DNA of 47,460 bases from Bacteroidia bacterium (GCA_030427245.1 JAUHXA010000057.1:1-47460), one strand, 5' to 3'; counted from the first letter of the stretch, positions 36,701-45,941 are shown. A program made the numbers and translations. The notes: a model not told the origin generated them from the letters alone.

Positions 36701-39700
36701 GATCGGTTTCGCTAGTGATGGTAATGGCATAGTTTCCATTTGGAAAAGGGCCAACACTTACATTTCCAGCTGTTTGATTGGTCAATATTTCATTTGCGGA
36801 AGCAATTGTATAGCTGTCGTCACCTGTCAGCGTAAAAATCACTTCATAGGTATCATCGTCAATACAATTGGTCGTAGCGAAATTTGGCAAGACACAGGCA
36901 AAACATTCATGGCTGCCAGAGATGGATTCTTGGCAAGTTGGATCTTCTTCGCTGATGATGTTGATGTTGTAATCCCCATTGCTAAAAGGCCCTAAAACCA
37001 CTGTTCCCGACGATTGATTGGTCAGTGTAACATTGCTGTTGTTGGTAATCGTGTAAAGTCCTTCGCCTGTGAAAATCATCAATATATTGAAGGTGTTGGC
37101 ATCAATACAACTCGGAACGGCTTGTAATACTGCAATATCGCATTTGAAGCAATCACGAGTTCCTGCAATGATTTCCGTACAGGTTTCGTCTGTTTCGCTG
37201 GTAATTGTGATGTTGTATCCGCCTTCTGGATAAGGCCCAAAAGTAAATGTCCCTGCCGTTTGACCAGTGAAATCATCGTTTACACCATCCGAAATCGTGA
37301 AAGTACCTGAGCCTTCAATGGTGAACGAGACTTCAAAATTGCTGTTGTCCGTACAGTCTGTTCCAACATTGCTGACCACCAAGTCACATTCAAAACAAGT
37401 GTTTTCGCCCTGCAAAGTCTGTACACAAGTCAAATCCTCTTCGCTTGAAATCAAAATATTATAAGCCCCTTCAGCGAATGGCCCAACGGTAAATGTTCCA
37501 GCCGTTTGCCCCGTCAAGGTTTGTCCATTGTATTGAATCGCATAAGTGCCATTTCCTGCTAAGTCAAAGGTGACTTCGTAGCTATTCGCATCCACACATT
37601 CGGCCACAATATTAGAAATGGCCAATCCACATTCAAAGCAGTTGTTTGAGCCTGTAAAGGTTTGAGTGCAAGTTTCGTCTACCTCGCTCGTCACTTCAAT
37701 ACTGTAAATTCCATTTGGATAATCTCCAAAAGTGTAAGTTCCCGATGACTGACCCACAAGAGGAGGATTCAATCCATTGTCAATCGTATAAGTTCCTTCT
37801 CCTTCAAAAGTTACTGTCACTTCAAAGGTATTCACATCCACACACTCAGTCACTGCACTGCCATTGAGTTCACAATCAAAGCACTGCACGTCACCCGTAA
37901 CCGTTTGGCTGCAATCAGAATCTGTATCGCTTGTAACGGTAATCGAATACGCTCCACTTGGCAAAGGCCCAAGGACATACGTACCCGCAGGTTGATTGGT
38001 TAGATTGATTGATACCCCATCCGTAATGGAATACGTACCACTTCCTACGACAACAATTGTGACTTCGTAAGTACTCAAATCCACGCAACTTTCGGTAGCC
38101 GTTACGCTCAAATTGCAGCTAAAGCAATCTTGCGTAAATGTTTGAGTCAGGCTGCAATCGTCCACATTTTCGTCTGTCACCGTCAGCGTATAATTCACAT
38201 TGTGCGGAAAACTGCCCAAGTCAATCGTGCCGGCCGTTTGTCCTGTCAATGCATCGTTTACGCCATCGGCAATTGTGTAAGTGCTTGTACCTGAGATGAC
38301 CACAGAAGCATCAAAGTTTTCGCTGTCGCTGCAATTGGTATTCAAAGCTTCAATCTCCAAATCACAGACTTCACAAGGATTGTTGACCGTAATCGTATCG
38401 CTACATGTCGCATCCACTGTATTTGTTACATAAAAAATATAGTCGGTGTCGGGTGTAATCAAAGTATCCAAAACCACCGTTGCAGCCGCTTGATTGGTCA
38501 GCAAAGTTTGACTGTCATCGCTGACCGTATAGCTGCCATTTCCCTCAATCGTGACACTCAAATTGTAGCCATTATTGTCCACACAGTTGGCTTCGGTTGT
38601 TACTTCGAGTTCACAATTGAAGCAATCTTCTGAGCCTGTCAATACGATGTCGTCACAATCGTTTCCTTCGTCTGTAATCGTGACACTGTAATTGCCATTT
38701 GCCAATTCGCCCAAAGTAATGGTACCAGCCGTTTGATTTGTCAAAGCATCATTTACGCCATCGTCCAATGTGTAAGTGCTTGTGCCTGTTAGTTCAACCA
38801 CTACATTGAAGTTGTCTATATCTACACATTCGGTGCTTGCCGTTGCAGCCAAATCACAAGGGTCTGCCGAGCAATTCACGACTTGCGAAAGCGTACAATC
38901 GTTTTCATCTGTTACGACCAAAGTATAATTGTCTACCTCCACATCTGGAAACAAGCCTGTTGTATTTTCGGCTACCAAATCATTGTCGGGAATCGAGAAA
39001 AGGCTGTAAGTGAAACTCCCTACTCCGCCTGTTGCTGTAAAACCATCTTTACAGTTGGAATCTTCGGTCAAGGCAATCGCTGTGGTATTGACCACCAAAC
39101 CTGCGATGTTCGCCAAACAACCATCAAAATTGGTGATGGAAACGGAATAAACTCCCGCATCGAGTTCGGTAAATACGCCTGTACTGTTGGTTGCGACTAT
39201 TTCAAAAGAAGAATTGACCAATGAGTAAGAAAAGAAAGTCGAACTACCACCCGTTGCCACGACTGCAATGCTGCCGTAATCACACGTTTCGGTGATGTTC
39301 GTAACGGTGATTTCGTCAAACACATTCACCTCGATAGAACGCTGACAGCCGTTTTGGTCAAGGGCATAGACGATATAAGAACCTTCATCCAAACCTGTAA
39401 ATTCGCCCAAGTTGTCTTCATCTGAGCCATCGCCCAAATCACTTTCTACCCATCCATTGTCTGCGTTTTCGGGGTCGTCTGCATCAAAAGTTCCGTCTTC
39501 TGTATACACATAAAAATCCCAATCAGGTGTACCACCATTTGTTACTACGGTGACTTCTCCTGCTGTACAATCGTTGTTTTGTTGTGAAATGGAAATCAAT
39601 TCTGTCATGGTAAATTCCACACTAAACTGACAACCATTGTCGTCCTCGACCACCACATAATAAGTGCCATCGGGAACACCTGTAAAAGTGCCTGCTCCCG

Positions 39701-42700
39701 CTAAGGTCAATTCATTGGAAAATACATTCAATAAACCATTGGGGGCAGGTAAGGTTGATAGGAAAATTTCGTAAGAAGCTCCTGTAAAAATGGCAGGGTC
39801 TTTACCACCACTGACTGCACTGACGACTACCTCGCCTGTACCACAGTCTTCTACCGTAATGTCCAAAACAAAGTCCTCATATACTTCAACCTCTACGGGG
39901 GCTTGCGGCTGACAGCCATTTTCGTTCAGCGCATAAATCATGTAAGTTCCTGCTCCAATGCCGCTAAAATTGCCAAGAACATCACTACCCGAATCTGTAC
40001 CTGCTACTGTGGCAGTCCATCCATTCGTTGTGTTTTCGGGATCGTCTGCATCAAAAGCGCCGTCTAGAGTATAAAGATAAAAAGTCCAATCACTTCCCGC
40101 TTCTCCTACAATTGTAGCTTGTGCTGTACCCGATGTAGTACTGCAAGTTGCTGTTGTTGCGGTCATGACTGCTGCTTCCTCTGTTGAGACGCTTTCCGAA
40201 TATTGACAGCCTCGGTCGTCTTCCAAAACCACAAAATAGGAACCTGAGGCAACACCTGTGAAAGAGCCTGCACCTGATAAAGTGCCTTCATTACTCGTTA
40301 CGTTGTTGGTGGCATTAGGAGCAGGGTTGGTAGAGAGGAAGACGGTATAAGCTGCGCCCGAAAAACCTGTGATTGCAGGGTCACGACCGCCCGATACTTC
40401 GCTGATACTGATTCCATTGAAGGAAGTGCAAGGGTCTCCATCAAAAACTATATCGAATGGCTCGTAAACTTCGATGTCTTCCGAAGCTATTTGACAGCCT
40501 TCTCCATCTATTGCATAAAGCGTATAAGCTCCTGCTGGCACATTCACAAAATTGGCACTTGCCATGTCCGTAATTGCCAAAGGATTGTTGTTGGTATCGT
40601 CGACTGCTCCATTGGCGGCAGCCGTTGGATTGTAAGCCACATCAGGGGGATTCGGTGCGCCCTGCAAAGCTGCGCCTTGTGGATAAATATAAAAGTCGTT
40701 CATTGAAGTGCCGCCTACAACTTCTGCACTGACCGAATTGAAGGTATCGCAGGTATTGGGAGTGACTTGCAAATCCAATAGGTCGCTCAATTCTATTGGC
40801 CCGACTGAATAGGTACAAGCTCCGTTATTATCCGAAGTGCCGTCAGTTACTACAATATAGTAACTTGTTTCGCCCACCAAATCATCAAAAACGAAGGGTA
40901 AATCGTCGGTAGGGTCGGAAGTGGTTAAACTCAAAGGTGCATTGTTTTCGTCCAAGGCGGGCGTCAATGAACCTGCGGTGGTCGACAAGACAATGGTGTA
41001 GGATGCTCCTGCAAAATCTGTAATTGCAGGGTCCCGACCGCCTGTTACATTGGTCACTTCAATGGCATTGCCGCCTACGCAAGGGTCATTGGAAAAAGTG
41101 ACTTCAAAGGGATTATACATCTCTACATTGATGCTTTCGGTACAAGGAGCATCTGGATTGTTGTCGTTCACTTCAATGGTGTACAAACCCGAAATCAAAA
41201 TGGAAAAAACACCTGTATTATTGGTGGCGATAATGCTGTTGTCAGTGGGGTTTTTCAAGGTATAGGTAAAATCGGTGCCAGGCGTATAGTTTGCTCCTGC
41301 ATAGCCACCTGTTGCAGCCACCGTAACGGTATTGAAGTCGTCGCAGTCACCATCTATTTCAGTCATTCCTAATTCATTGACCACATTTACATTCAAAGAC
41401 AAAGTGACACAGCCGTTTCCGTCTTGCCCATAGACAGTGTATTGATTTGGAAAAATACCGCTGAATGTTCCTGTGAAAACGCCAGGGCTGACAGTCGTTG
41501 AAGTGATGGGGGCGACCAAGTCCGTAGCTCCATTGTCAAAAGCAGCTCCTAAAGGATACAGCCAATACGTCCAATTGGAAGTGCCGCCTGTACTTTGCAG
41601 GGTAATGGTATTGTTAGCACATGCAGGAGTTGCATTGGTCAAAGTGTAGTCGTCCAAATTCAAGGCAGTTATTTGTACCGAAAATTGACATCCTCTATCG
41701 TCTTCTACAACTACATAATATTCGTCTTCTGTTACGCCTGTAAATGTTCCTGGGCCTGTCAATGTACCTTCATTGGAAGACACATTGTTGGTAGCGGAAG
41801 GTGCTGGATTGGTAGATAAAAACACTGTATAACCTGCTCCTGCAAAACCTCCACCTGTGGTAATATTGGGATCACGTCCCCCTGTTATGGCGGTTATTGT
41901 CACACCGTCTGCTAATTCACAATCGCCTCCCAATACCACATTGAAGTTGTCGTATACTTCAATGTCTAGGGTGTTGGAACAGAAAGTACCTGATGGAATG
42001 CCATTGTCGCTGTATTCATATTCTAAGGTAATGCTATGTGTGCCAACAGATAAATCAGTGGCAGTGAAATCACCATTGGCATCTGGGTTGCCTAAGAATC
42101 CATCAATGTCTGAAAAAATAGTGTATTGGGTCAAGTCGTTAAAGTCGGGGTGATCGGGCTGACCTCCTGCGACATTGAGAGAAATGGTATTGAAGTCTTC
42201 ACACGTCGAAGGAGTTTGAGTAATTGTAATGGGTGCAGAAACTTCTACATCTATGGTCGTATTGCAGCCCTCACTGTCTGATACGGTGATGGTGTACGTA
42301 CCTGCAGGAATTGGGTCTGCGCTGCCTTCTAAAGTCGTGAAGATACCTGTGTTATTCGTTCCTGCGCCTGCGCTTGTAGCATCAAATGTATAAGCAGACG
42401 TACTATCATAAGCTGGTAGTCCGCCACTTGCTCCTATATTGATTTGTCCAAAGTCACAAGCAGTTGCATTGTTGGTAGCTTCGACTTCGGTTAACATCAC
42501 AAATGTGGCAGTATTGGCGAATACTTCGCATCCTAATGGCGCACTTGTACTGTAAGTTTCCCAAATCGTACCCGAAATGACAATCGGGGTATTGAAGGGA
42601 TATGTGCCATCGTTGGTCAAAGTAGCTGTCTGGCCTGTGCCGAGATAGTTCAGTGCAGGATTTATATAGGGATTGGCATTGTTGTAGTGCAATTCATACG

Positions 42701-43883
42701 TACCATTTGGATAAGGAATATTGACATTAGCGGGATTGAAAACGCTCACAGTACCCGACTCATCGGGGCATAGAAATTGGTCGTCTGCTGCAATGCTCAA
42801 ATTGTCTGGAACGGGGCAGTTCAAACTAAAGGTGATTTCTTCAAAGGCCACCAAAGCATTGTCACAATCTTGTCGGGCTTCCCATCGAAGGGTGTTGACC
42901 CCGAATTGTGAACAAAGCGCATTGACCAAACCATTGCCTTCTGCGGCACAATTGGGGTCATAGGGGCAGCCAATAATGGTGGCTGTAAAGTCAAAGGTTT
43001 CGGCTGCTTCGACACAATCACTGGAAGCTGTACCAATTTCGTCACCATTTAACAAAAGGGTATAACTTACTTTGGTAGGAGGGCAAGCACTATTAGGAGT
43101 AATGGTGATAGAAGTGGTAAAGTCTTCGCCACAAATAACCGTACCTCCATCTGCAATACTACTGGTTTTGGAGAGCGTAGGAACGGGCACTTCTCCGTCT
43201 GCTACAAAAGTGTAAGATTGAGGATAAGAGGGGTTCAACCAACCTCCTCCTGTTCCGCCATTGATGGGTAGTGTACAGGCTTCCATACTTTCGAGGTTTC
43301 CCAAATCGGGGTCGCCATCGCAGCAACGCCAAGGACCGGGGCCTTGACTCGAATTGTCGGCAACGCCTTTGCTGTAATCTGAATTGAAGGCATAGGTGAA
43401 AATTTCGTAAGTGGCACCGGGACACAAAAGGCTGGCATCTATTTGGAATGTTCTATCACATCCTCCTGGACTGGCACAGTTAGTACCTTGGGCGGTGCTG
43501 TTGGCGGTACAGTTTGTCCCCCAAAAGCCGTGGTCAATAATGCCTGAAGCGACTATGGTACTGCCCAAATCACAACCTGCACAGTCGCTTACTTCGCGAA
43601 CTTCCCAATGAACATCTAAGTTTTCGATTCCTGCATTGTTGGTGTTGCAATTGAAAAAGAAAAGTCCACAATCAGGAATGGTAGTGGGATCCATGGTGAC
43701 TGTTACTTCAATGTTGCTGCCTACAACAACAGGGGCAGAAAGAATTTTGGCGTAAGGAGGGTTTTCTGCTTGAAGACTGGACATATTCGGCACAAAAGAA
43801 GACAGAACAGCAGTCAAACAAAAAAGGGTAAAGAGAAGGTACACGTTTCTCATAGCGGGTATTACGGTTACATTTTGTTTCAT
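30798..43883 (-). CDS. Giant secreted repeat protein with SdrD_B domain and T9SS tail
   Basis: A 4361-residue protein. An N-terminal signal peptide (about 1-40, with LLFTLFCLTAVLSSFV) is followed by a unique region to about 500. From about 500 to 1670 there are SprB-like modules, including four GGRDP/GGKDP-type units. From about 1674 to 3965 there are about 27 repeats of roughly 85 residues. Each opens with C(D/E)L, has a second Cys near C(V/I)D, a TYTI.DG..PPLTGQ core, a GPFPNG.Y.I.I.SE segment, and two closing cysteines. An SdrD_B domain (about 3965-4083; GDMVFNDLNKNGLQDD) follows. The protein ends in a type A T9SS domain (about 4281-4361; VYPIPTRD ... GTYLLVLANGEE). It should be exported by T9SS and displayed as a very long surface fibre, plausibly for adhesion. 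It has its own terminator. Confidence 0.93.
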   Translation of the reverse strand: MKQNVTVIPAMRNVYLLFTLFCLTAVLSSFVPNMSSLQAENPPYAKILSAPVVVGSNIEVTVTMDPTTIPDCGLFFFNCNTNNAGIENLDVHWEVREVSDCAGCDLGSTIVASGIIDHGFWGTNCTANSTAQGTNCASPGGCDRTFQIDASLLCPGATYEIFTYAFNSDYSKGVADNSSQGPGPWRCCDGDPDLGNLESMEACTLPINGGTGGGWLNPSYPQSYTFVADGEVPVPTLSKTSSIADGGTVICGEDFTTSITITPNSACPPTKVSYTLLLNGDEIGTASSDCVEAAETFDFTATIIGCPYDPNCAAEGNGLVNALCSQFGVNTLRWEARQDCDNALVAFEEITFSLNCPVPDNLSIAADDQFLCPDESGTVSVFNPANVNIPYPNGTYELHYNNANPYINPALNYLGTGQTATLTNDGTYPFNTPIVISGTIWETYSTSAPLGCEVFANTATFVMLTEVEATNNATACDFGQINIGASGGLPAYDSTSAYTFDATSAGAGTNNTGIFTTLEGSADPIPAGTYTITVSDSEGCNTTIDVEVSAPITITQTPSTCEDFNTISLNVAGGQPDHPDFNDLTQYTIFSDIDGFLGNPDANGDFTATDLSVGTHSITLEYEYSDNGIPSGTFCSNTLDIEVYDNFNVVLGGDCELADGVTITAITGGRDPNITTGGGFAGAGYTVFLSTNPAPSATNNVSSNEGTLTGPGTFTGVTEDEYYVVVEDDRGCQFSVQITALNLDDYTLTNATPACANNTITLQSTGGTSNWTYWLYPLGAAFDNGATDLVAPITSTTVSPGVFTGTFSGIFPNQYTVYGQDGNGCVTLSLNVNVVNELGMTEIDGDCDDFNTVTVAATGGYAGANYTPGTDFTYTLKNPTDNSIIATNNTGVFSILISGLYTIEVNDNNPDAPCTESINVEMYNPFEVTFSNDPCVGGNAIEVTNVTGGRDPAITDFAGASYTIVLSTTAGSLTPALDENNAPLSLTTSDPTDDLPFVFDDLVGETSYYIVVTDGTSDNNGACTYSVGPIELSDLLDLQVTPNTCDTFNSVSAEVVGGTSMNDFYIYPQGAALQGAPNPPDVAYNPTAAANGAVDDTNNNPLAITDMASANFVNVPAGAYTLYAIDGEGCQIASEDIEVYEPFDIVFDGDPCTSFNGISISEVSGGRDPAITGFSGAAYTVFLSTNPAPNATNNVTSNEGTLSGAGSFTGVASGSYFVVLEDDRGCQYSESVSTEEAAVMTATTATCSTTSGTAQATIVGEAGSDWTFYLYTLDGAFDADDPENTTNGWTATVAGTDSGSDVLGNFSGIGAGTYMIYALNENGCQPQAPVEVEVYEDFVLDITVEDCGTGEVVVSAVSGGKDPAIFTGASYEIFLSTLPAPNGLLNVFSNELTLAGAGTFTGVPDGTYYVVVEDDNGCQFSVEFTMTELISISQQNNDCTAGEVTVVTNGGTPDWDFYVYTEDGTFDADDPENADNGWVESDLGDGSDEDNLGEFTGLDEGSYIVYALDQNGCQRSIEVNVFDEITVTNITETCDYGSIAVVATGGSSTFFSYSLVNSSFEIVATNSTGVFTELDAGVYSVSITNFDGCLANIAGLVVNTTAIALTEDSNCKDGFTATGGVGSFTYSLFSIPDNDLVAENTTGLFPDVEVDNYTLVVTDENDCTLSQVVNCSADPCDLAATASTECVDIDNFNVVVELTGTSTYTLDDGVNDALTNQTAGTITLGELANGNYSVTITDEGNDCDDIVLTGSEDCFNCELEVTTEANCVDNNGYNLSVTIEGNGSYTVSDDSQTLLTNQAAATVVLDTLITPDTDYIFYVTNTVDATCSDTITVNNPCEVCDLEIEALNTNCSDSENFDASVVISGTSTYTIADGVNDALTGQTAGTIDLGSFPHNVNYTLTVTDENVDDCSLTQTFTQDCFSCNLSVTATESCVDLSTYEVTIVVVGSGTYSITDGVSINLTNQPAGTYVLGPLPSGAYSITVTSDTDSDCSQTVTGDVQCFDCELNGSAVTECVDVNTFEVTVTFEGEGTYTIDNGLNPPLVGQSSGTYTFGDYPNGIYSIEVTSEVDETCTQTFTGSNNCFECGLAISNIVAECVDANSYEVTFDLAGNGTYAIQYNGQTLTGQTAGTFTVGPFAEGAYNILISSEEDLTCVQTLQGENTCFECDLVVSNVGTDCTDNSNFEVSFTIEGSGTFTISDGVNDDFTGQTAGTFTFGPYPEGGYNITITSETDETCTEIIAGTRDCFKCDIAVLQAVPSCIDANTFNILMIFTGEGLYTITNNSNVTLTNQSSGTVVLGPFSNGDYNINIISEEDPTCQESISGSHECFACVLPNFATTNCIDDDTYEVIFTLTGDDSYTIASANEILTNQTAGNVSVGPFPNGNYAITITSETDPTCNQNYLGALDCTPDVICDPSIVAVPECIDEESYNLVLTLGGTGTFTIEYNNTVLTGQTAGEITIGPFDEEAYAVQITNENDPDCQLPIMGSHDCTVETPCDVAVTSTTVCAGNSGYVVEIELTGTGTFTIEDGVNPPLTNQSEGPLMIGPIPNGPYTISIVSEQDNTCSIEINGSDDCTFNCELQVESFVNCIEDSGEFEVVVSIAGNSTYTVSDGINPPLTGVTQGDVVVGPFSGVQGDYEITVSNEANSFCFQTISGTKFCDAPCDLFVTLDEANCGPDGVLDVTITIEGSSTYTINYGFFGQAIFGATAGTYVLQDLFVEFDDFYNIFVQDEADFNCSQSLSGAGVCNADCILSGNVEVECLDDGGFDMIVTFEGEGFFDMFINLGFGTLDTLLFGIEAGTYTFEGLSGDFYNVSINQSEIIFEECYLNFNGNTGCDPITECDLEASIVTNCVDDDNFEITVTIEGSSTYYLQIDGELNVFIEESGLTAGTYTFGPFPDNDGNFFGYSVFIQDEINNIFECFQSTFISRNCDFDCDFTVDYDVICNNDFTFNIEITVEGTSTYDIFGDFNPEPLINVPAGTYVLGPYPEDFFFFFNVNDNQNPQCFQDIFGTADCDFNPECNLNANIGATCVEGEGSYTIEVSLTGSDTYTISNGGEVVLEGVTEGSFTIGPFENGSYSISIVNDGNPLCSQVFTGGFFCEPPPVCDLGVEFETVCNSDNTAYSIQLDITGTSTYQIISNGETVASGFPALPITIEGFSNNDTYDIVIIDENNALCTQQFSGVFACSAVPSCNLGATVEVVCLDDNSGGYNLVIELEGSGTYFIETFIGIPLEGQTAGTITVGPFFDTFYNVLIFKENNDICNLSLFGTTDCQPDFPPCNVTVQLDINCINNQEYEVTMVIDGNSTYDIYEGLYVELPDNELILGDVEPGTVTVGPFDNGVYDLLIVDQNNPTCYVDFIGSRNCNNPNGCNINAGVTTVCNPDSMSFNVIINLEGTSEYEITVFQELGGPIVLNLENQEAGIIEAGPIFGDEYYIFIQDENRPFCTQDFLGIRSCISEEIPPCDLQLGATTECQTDGSGFNVILDLVGTGTYTIEDGFNTTLFDVEAGEVILGPYPNGFFYNIFVQSEDNFTCFGGLNGFADCSDAVICDLTTSAEISCIEGDTYTIDLTIGGTGSFNVNSNLGNLSGVSAGVYTFGPAALNTYNFTVTNAFNAECQQTLSGTENCVDIVLPCDLTLTASTACTDDKNYMISVNVSGSDTYTVYNNGQVVQTGVTAGELQVGPFASGISYNIEVVNDNNEDCKKSASGIRNCAVTTACDLTATVQVNCLDDSRYELVVNFSGNEGDTYTLNDGVNTPITGQTGGEVTLGPIFNGSYSVLISSETDPTCTLTLNGIKDCTEVLPCDIDVTDVAVNCTSANSYTVTFEFEGTGTFTISDNQSTTLTGQSAGSYTLTDFANGDYAITISSETTPNCSLTFNGSRDCTPGGCDLVAIPTTICTINGSYLVEVELTGSSTYTLDDGVNPPLTNQSSGSILMGPLPQGDYSITITDETDATCSVTLTGTKNCPSLLATIGDMVFNDLNKNGLQDDLQKVVGLQGIKVTLVHTSLGEIATDVSDTNGQYEFVDVPAGDYFLAFEIPDGFAASPQDIGLDDTFDSDINVGGTTPIFSIAEGATLSNMDAGMYDEGDCAGFDISVTEICPNGPLSTFYQLVIAIEGGTPPFTIDLGEYYFNNEITPDDFPLLPIGEVPVGNPYSLVITDANGCQFGPFNKVVSCVTVGVELLTFNGEVQKDGNALQWVTASETNNDYFTLLRSTDGIDFEEIAKVDGNGTTSETNVYDFLDRNAPNGRSYYRLDQTDFDGTKTASNVISLVRGEKERSFEIVQVYPIPTRDVLQIQWNSPQSGSVNLQLYDIVGRELIVQSLTAKSGLNDYSVNVSALPTGTYLLVLANGEERKTVKVVKE
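31990..38865 (-). repeat. Array of about 27 four-cysteine protein repeats inside the giant gene
   Basis: Counting the C(D/E/N)L-type openings gives 27 units of about 75-100 codons. At the DNA level the units have diverged, apart from a few closely similar stretches. Four cysteines recur in each unit at comparable positions. The array takes up about half of the gene. Confidence 0.85.
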
Positions 43884-44387
43884 TTGTTTTACTCAATTTT
43901 CAATTACTAAATTAGTTTCTTATCGTTTAGTCGGTTTGGTTTTGGTTTCTTCTTAAAAGAACGATGTTTGAATGGTACATCGTTGCTTTATTGTATTGTT
44001 TATTGCTTGTTTTACAAACTGCTACGAAAGTACAAAAAAAGGCAGTTGGGCATGTAGTTGCCTTATAGATAAGGTGTCGTTTATCTTGCAAGGATGGGGA
44101 GAAGAAAAATATAAAACATCCTGAAATCCTACAATTTCTTTTTTTTTTGTTTGCAGCAAGAACCATTCCCTTTTATCTTAGCCAACAAATGTATGCAGCC
44201 ATGTTCTGCTTTGGAATTGAGAAGACGAATGGGAAAAAGAAGGTTCACGCTCGTTGATTAGGTAGAGTTTTATGTTTTTGTAATTTAAAGCTTAATTTTT
44301 GATTTTCAAATTATTGTGTCTCACACCTATGTTGCCTCTTCTTACCTCCAAAGTTTGATTTTTTTACCAAACCTAAAGTACTTAAAA
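43884..44387. other. Divergent intergenic region with an inverted repeat
   Basis: This gap of about 500 bases lies between the starts of the giant gene and the OmpA gene, so it must hold both promoters. AACGATGT (43960-43967) and ACATCGTT (43977-43984) form a perfect 8-bp inverted repeat with a 9-base spacer, 77-101 bases upstream of the giant gene. It is a candidate operator. No exact TAnnTTTG box was found on either side, and no gene is supported here. Confidence 0.45.
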
Positions 44388-45380
44388 ATGAGAATAGTCT
44401 TGTTAATTATTTGTTGTTTTGCTGTTTCTTCTGTTGTCAATGCCCAAACAGATAAGCCTGGTAGCGAAGACCATCCGTTATTGACTCGTTATCCAGATTC
44501 TTATATTGGTTATTATGAAACGGTCAAATTTAGAGAATATATATTGGCAACTGGTCCAGTAACAGGATACCGCTATATAGCAGAAAGAGACACCCTTGAA
44601 GGTCAACTTACCCGAATTACTTATTTGATAGACAAACCCGCAGAAGCTTTGTCTATTGGGGAAGTTTATCAAGATTATTATTTGGCTCTTCAAAAAGCAG
44701 GAATTTCGATTATTGCGAAAGGCTCGTTTGCTCAAAGCAACGTGAAAGGGGATGTCGGTGGAGGACAATGGATCGGTTTGGCATTGGGAGCGAACTCTTT
44801 CCAGCAGGGAGCAGCTGCCAATTATTTGTTTGCAGGTACAAGTAGTTCGGGAGGTACTTTTGCCATTATCGGGAAAGTAGGGCGAGCAGATGGGGCTACC
44901 TATGTGGCAATTTATGGCGAAAGGCACAGCAATAAAAAAGTGATTGTGCATGTAGATGTTATCGAATTGAAGGCAGCTGAAACTGGGCATGTTTTTGCAG
45001 ATGCGGATTACATCAGCAAGGAAATAGCAGATAGGGGAAGTGTGGCCATTTACGGCATTTTCTTCGATTTCAACAGCAGCACCATCAAACCCGAATCCAA
45101 AGCTTCTTTGGATGAAATCGCTGCCTACCTCAAAACCAATCCCAACATTTCACTTTATGTGGTTGGACATACAGATATGACAGGTACTTTGTCTTACAAT
45201 CTCAAATTGTCGAAAGATCGAGCTAAGGCGGTGGTAGATGCTTTGACCAAAGATTATGGCATCGCTTCCGAACGGTTGATTTCGGATGGGGTGGCATTTT
45301 TGGCTCCTCGTGCGACGAATGAAAGCGATTTGGGGCGTTCAATGAATCGCAGAACGGAGTTGGTGAGGAGGATAGAGTGA
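44388..45380 (+). CDS. OmpA-family outer-membrane protein
   Basis: A 330-residue protein from the ATG at 44388. The longer frame lacks a signal peptide at its start, while MRIVLLIICCFAVSSVVNAQ is a clear one. The N-terminal half (about 20-215) is a domain with GGGQWIGLALG and a YVAIYGER segment, unassigned. The C-terminal part (about 222-330) is an OmpA-like peptidoglycan-binding domain: FFDFNSSTIKPESKASLDEI, then VVGHTDMTGTLSYNLKLSKD, RAKAVVDAL and SMNRRTELV. It should link the outer membrane to the cell wall. It is followed after 52 bp by a small lipoprotein gene, possibly the same transcript. Confidence 0.88.
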   Translation: MRIVLLIICCFAVSSVVNAQTDKPGSEDHPLLTRYPDSYIGYYETVKFREYILATGPVTGYRYIAERDTLEGQLTRITYLIDKPAEALSIGEVYQDYYLALQKAGISIIAKGSFAQSNVKGDVGGGQWIGLALGANSFQQGAAANYLFAGTSSSGGTFAIIGKVGRADGATYVAIYGERHSNKKVIVHVDVIELKAAETGHVFADADYISKEIADRGSVAIYGIFFDFNSSTIKPESKASLDEIAAYLKTNPNISLYVVGHTDMTGTLSYNLKLSKDRAKAVVDALTKDYGIASERLISDGVAFLAPRATNESDLGRSMNRRTELVRRIE

Positions 45381-45432
45381 TGGAAAACCAAAGAAAGAAA
45401 ATCTATTTTTTAATTATAAATAATGTGTTATC

Positions 45433-45936
45433 ATGCTAAACAGTAATGTTAAATGTTTTATCGGTTGTGTTTTAATTGTTTTATTTTCGTTTTCTGCCTG
45501 CAAAAACGATGATGATGGACTTCCCAATCAAGATGCAGGAAAAGGAGAAGTGACTGCAACCGTAAATGGTGATGCTTGGGAAAGCTCTCCTGACGGACCT
45601 CATTCACCTGTAGGGGCAGTGGGGCTGCAAAATACGTCTATGAATATTGTTATACAAGCTTATGAAGAAGATGGTTCTTACATCGCTCTCAATATAACTT
45701 CCCTAAGTGATGCACTTACCACTGGGACCTATACTTCAGACAATGGCGAATTTCAGGGACAGTACAAAAGTGATTTTATGGATCAAGAAGCCTTCTTATC
45801 TCTCTTGGGAAATGGTACACTGACTTTTACCACAATCAGTGATAATAAAATATCGGGTACCTTTAGCTTTACGGGTGTAAGTGGAACTGGTGGAAGTCGG
45901 ACAGTGAGTGGCGGAAGCTTTGATATAGATTTGTAA
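45433..45936 (+). CDS. Small lipoprotein (DUF6252-like)
   Basis: A 167-residue lipoprotein. The signal peptide ends in SFSACKND, giving a lipobox Cys at 23, followed by Asp residues and a short linker. The mature part, starting EVTATVNGDAWES, is a beta-rich domain with IALNITSLSDALTTGTYT and a closing GSFDIDL. That resembles the DUF6252 type common in Bacteroidota, which has no known function. It likely sits on the outer membrane. Confidence 0.78.
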   Translation: MLNSNVKCFIGCVLIVLFSFSACKNDDDGLPNQDAGKGEVTATVNGDAWESSPDGPHSPVGAVGLQNTSMNIVIQAYEEDGSYIALNITSLSDALTTGTYTSDNGEFQGQYKSDFMDQEAFLSLLGNGTLTFTTISDNKISGTFSFTGVSGTGGSRTVSGGSFDIDL

Positions 45937-45941
45937 TTTTT

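Noticed and set aside
30798-43883. CRISPR array or DNA satellite in the repeat region
   Set aside because: The periodicity is at the protein level with diverged codons; there are no short identical repeats with unique spacers. No CRISPR array was seen anywhere in the window.
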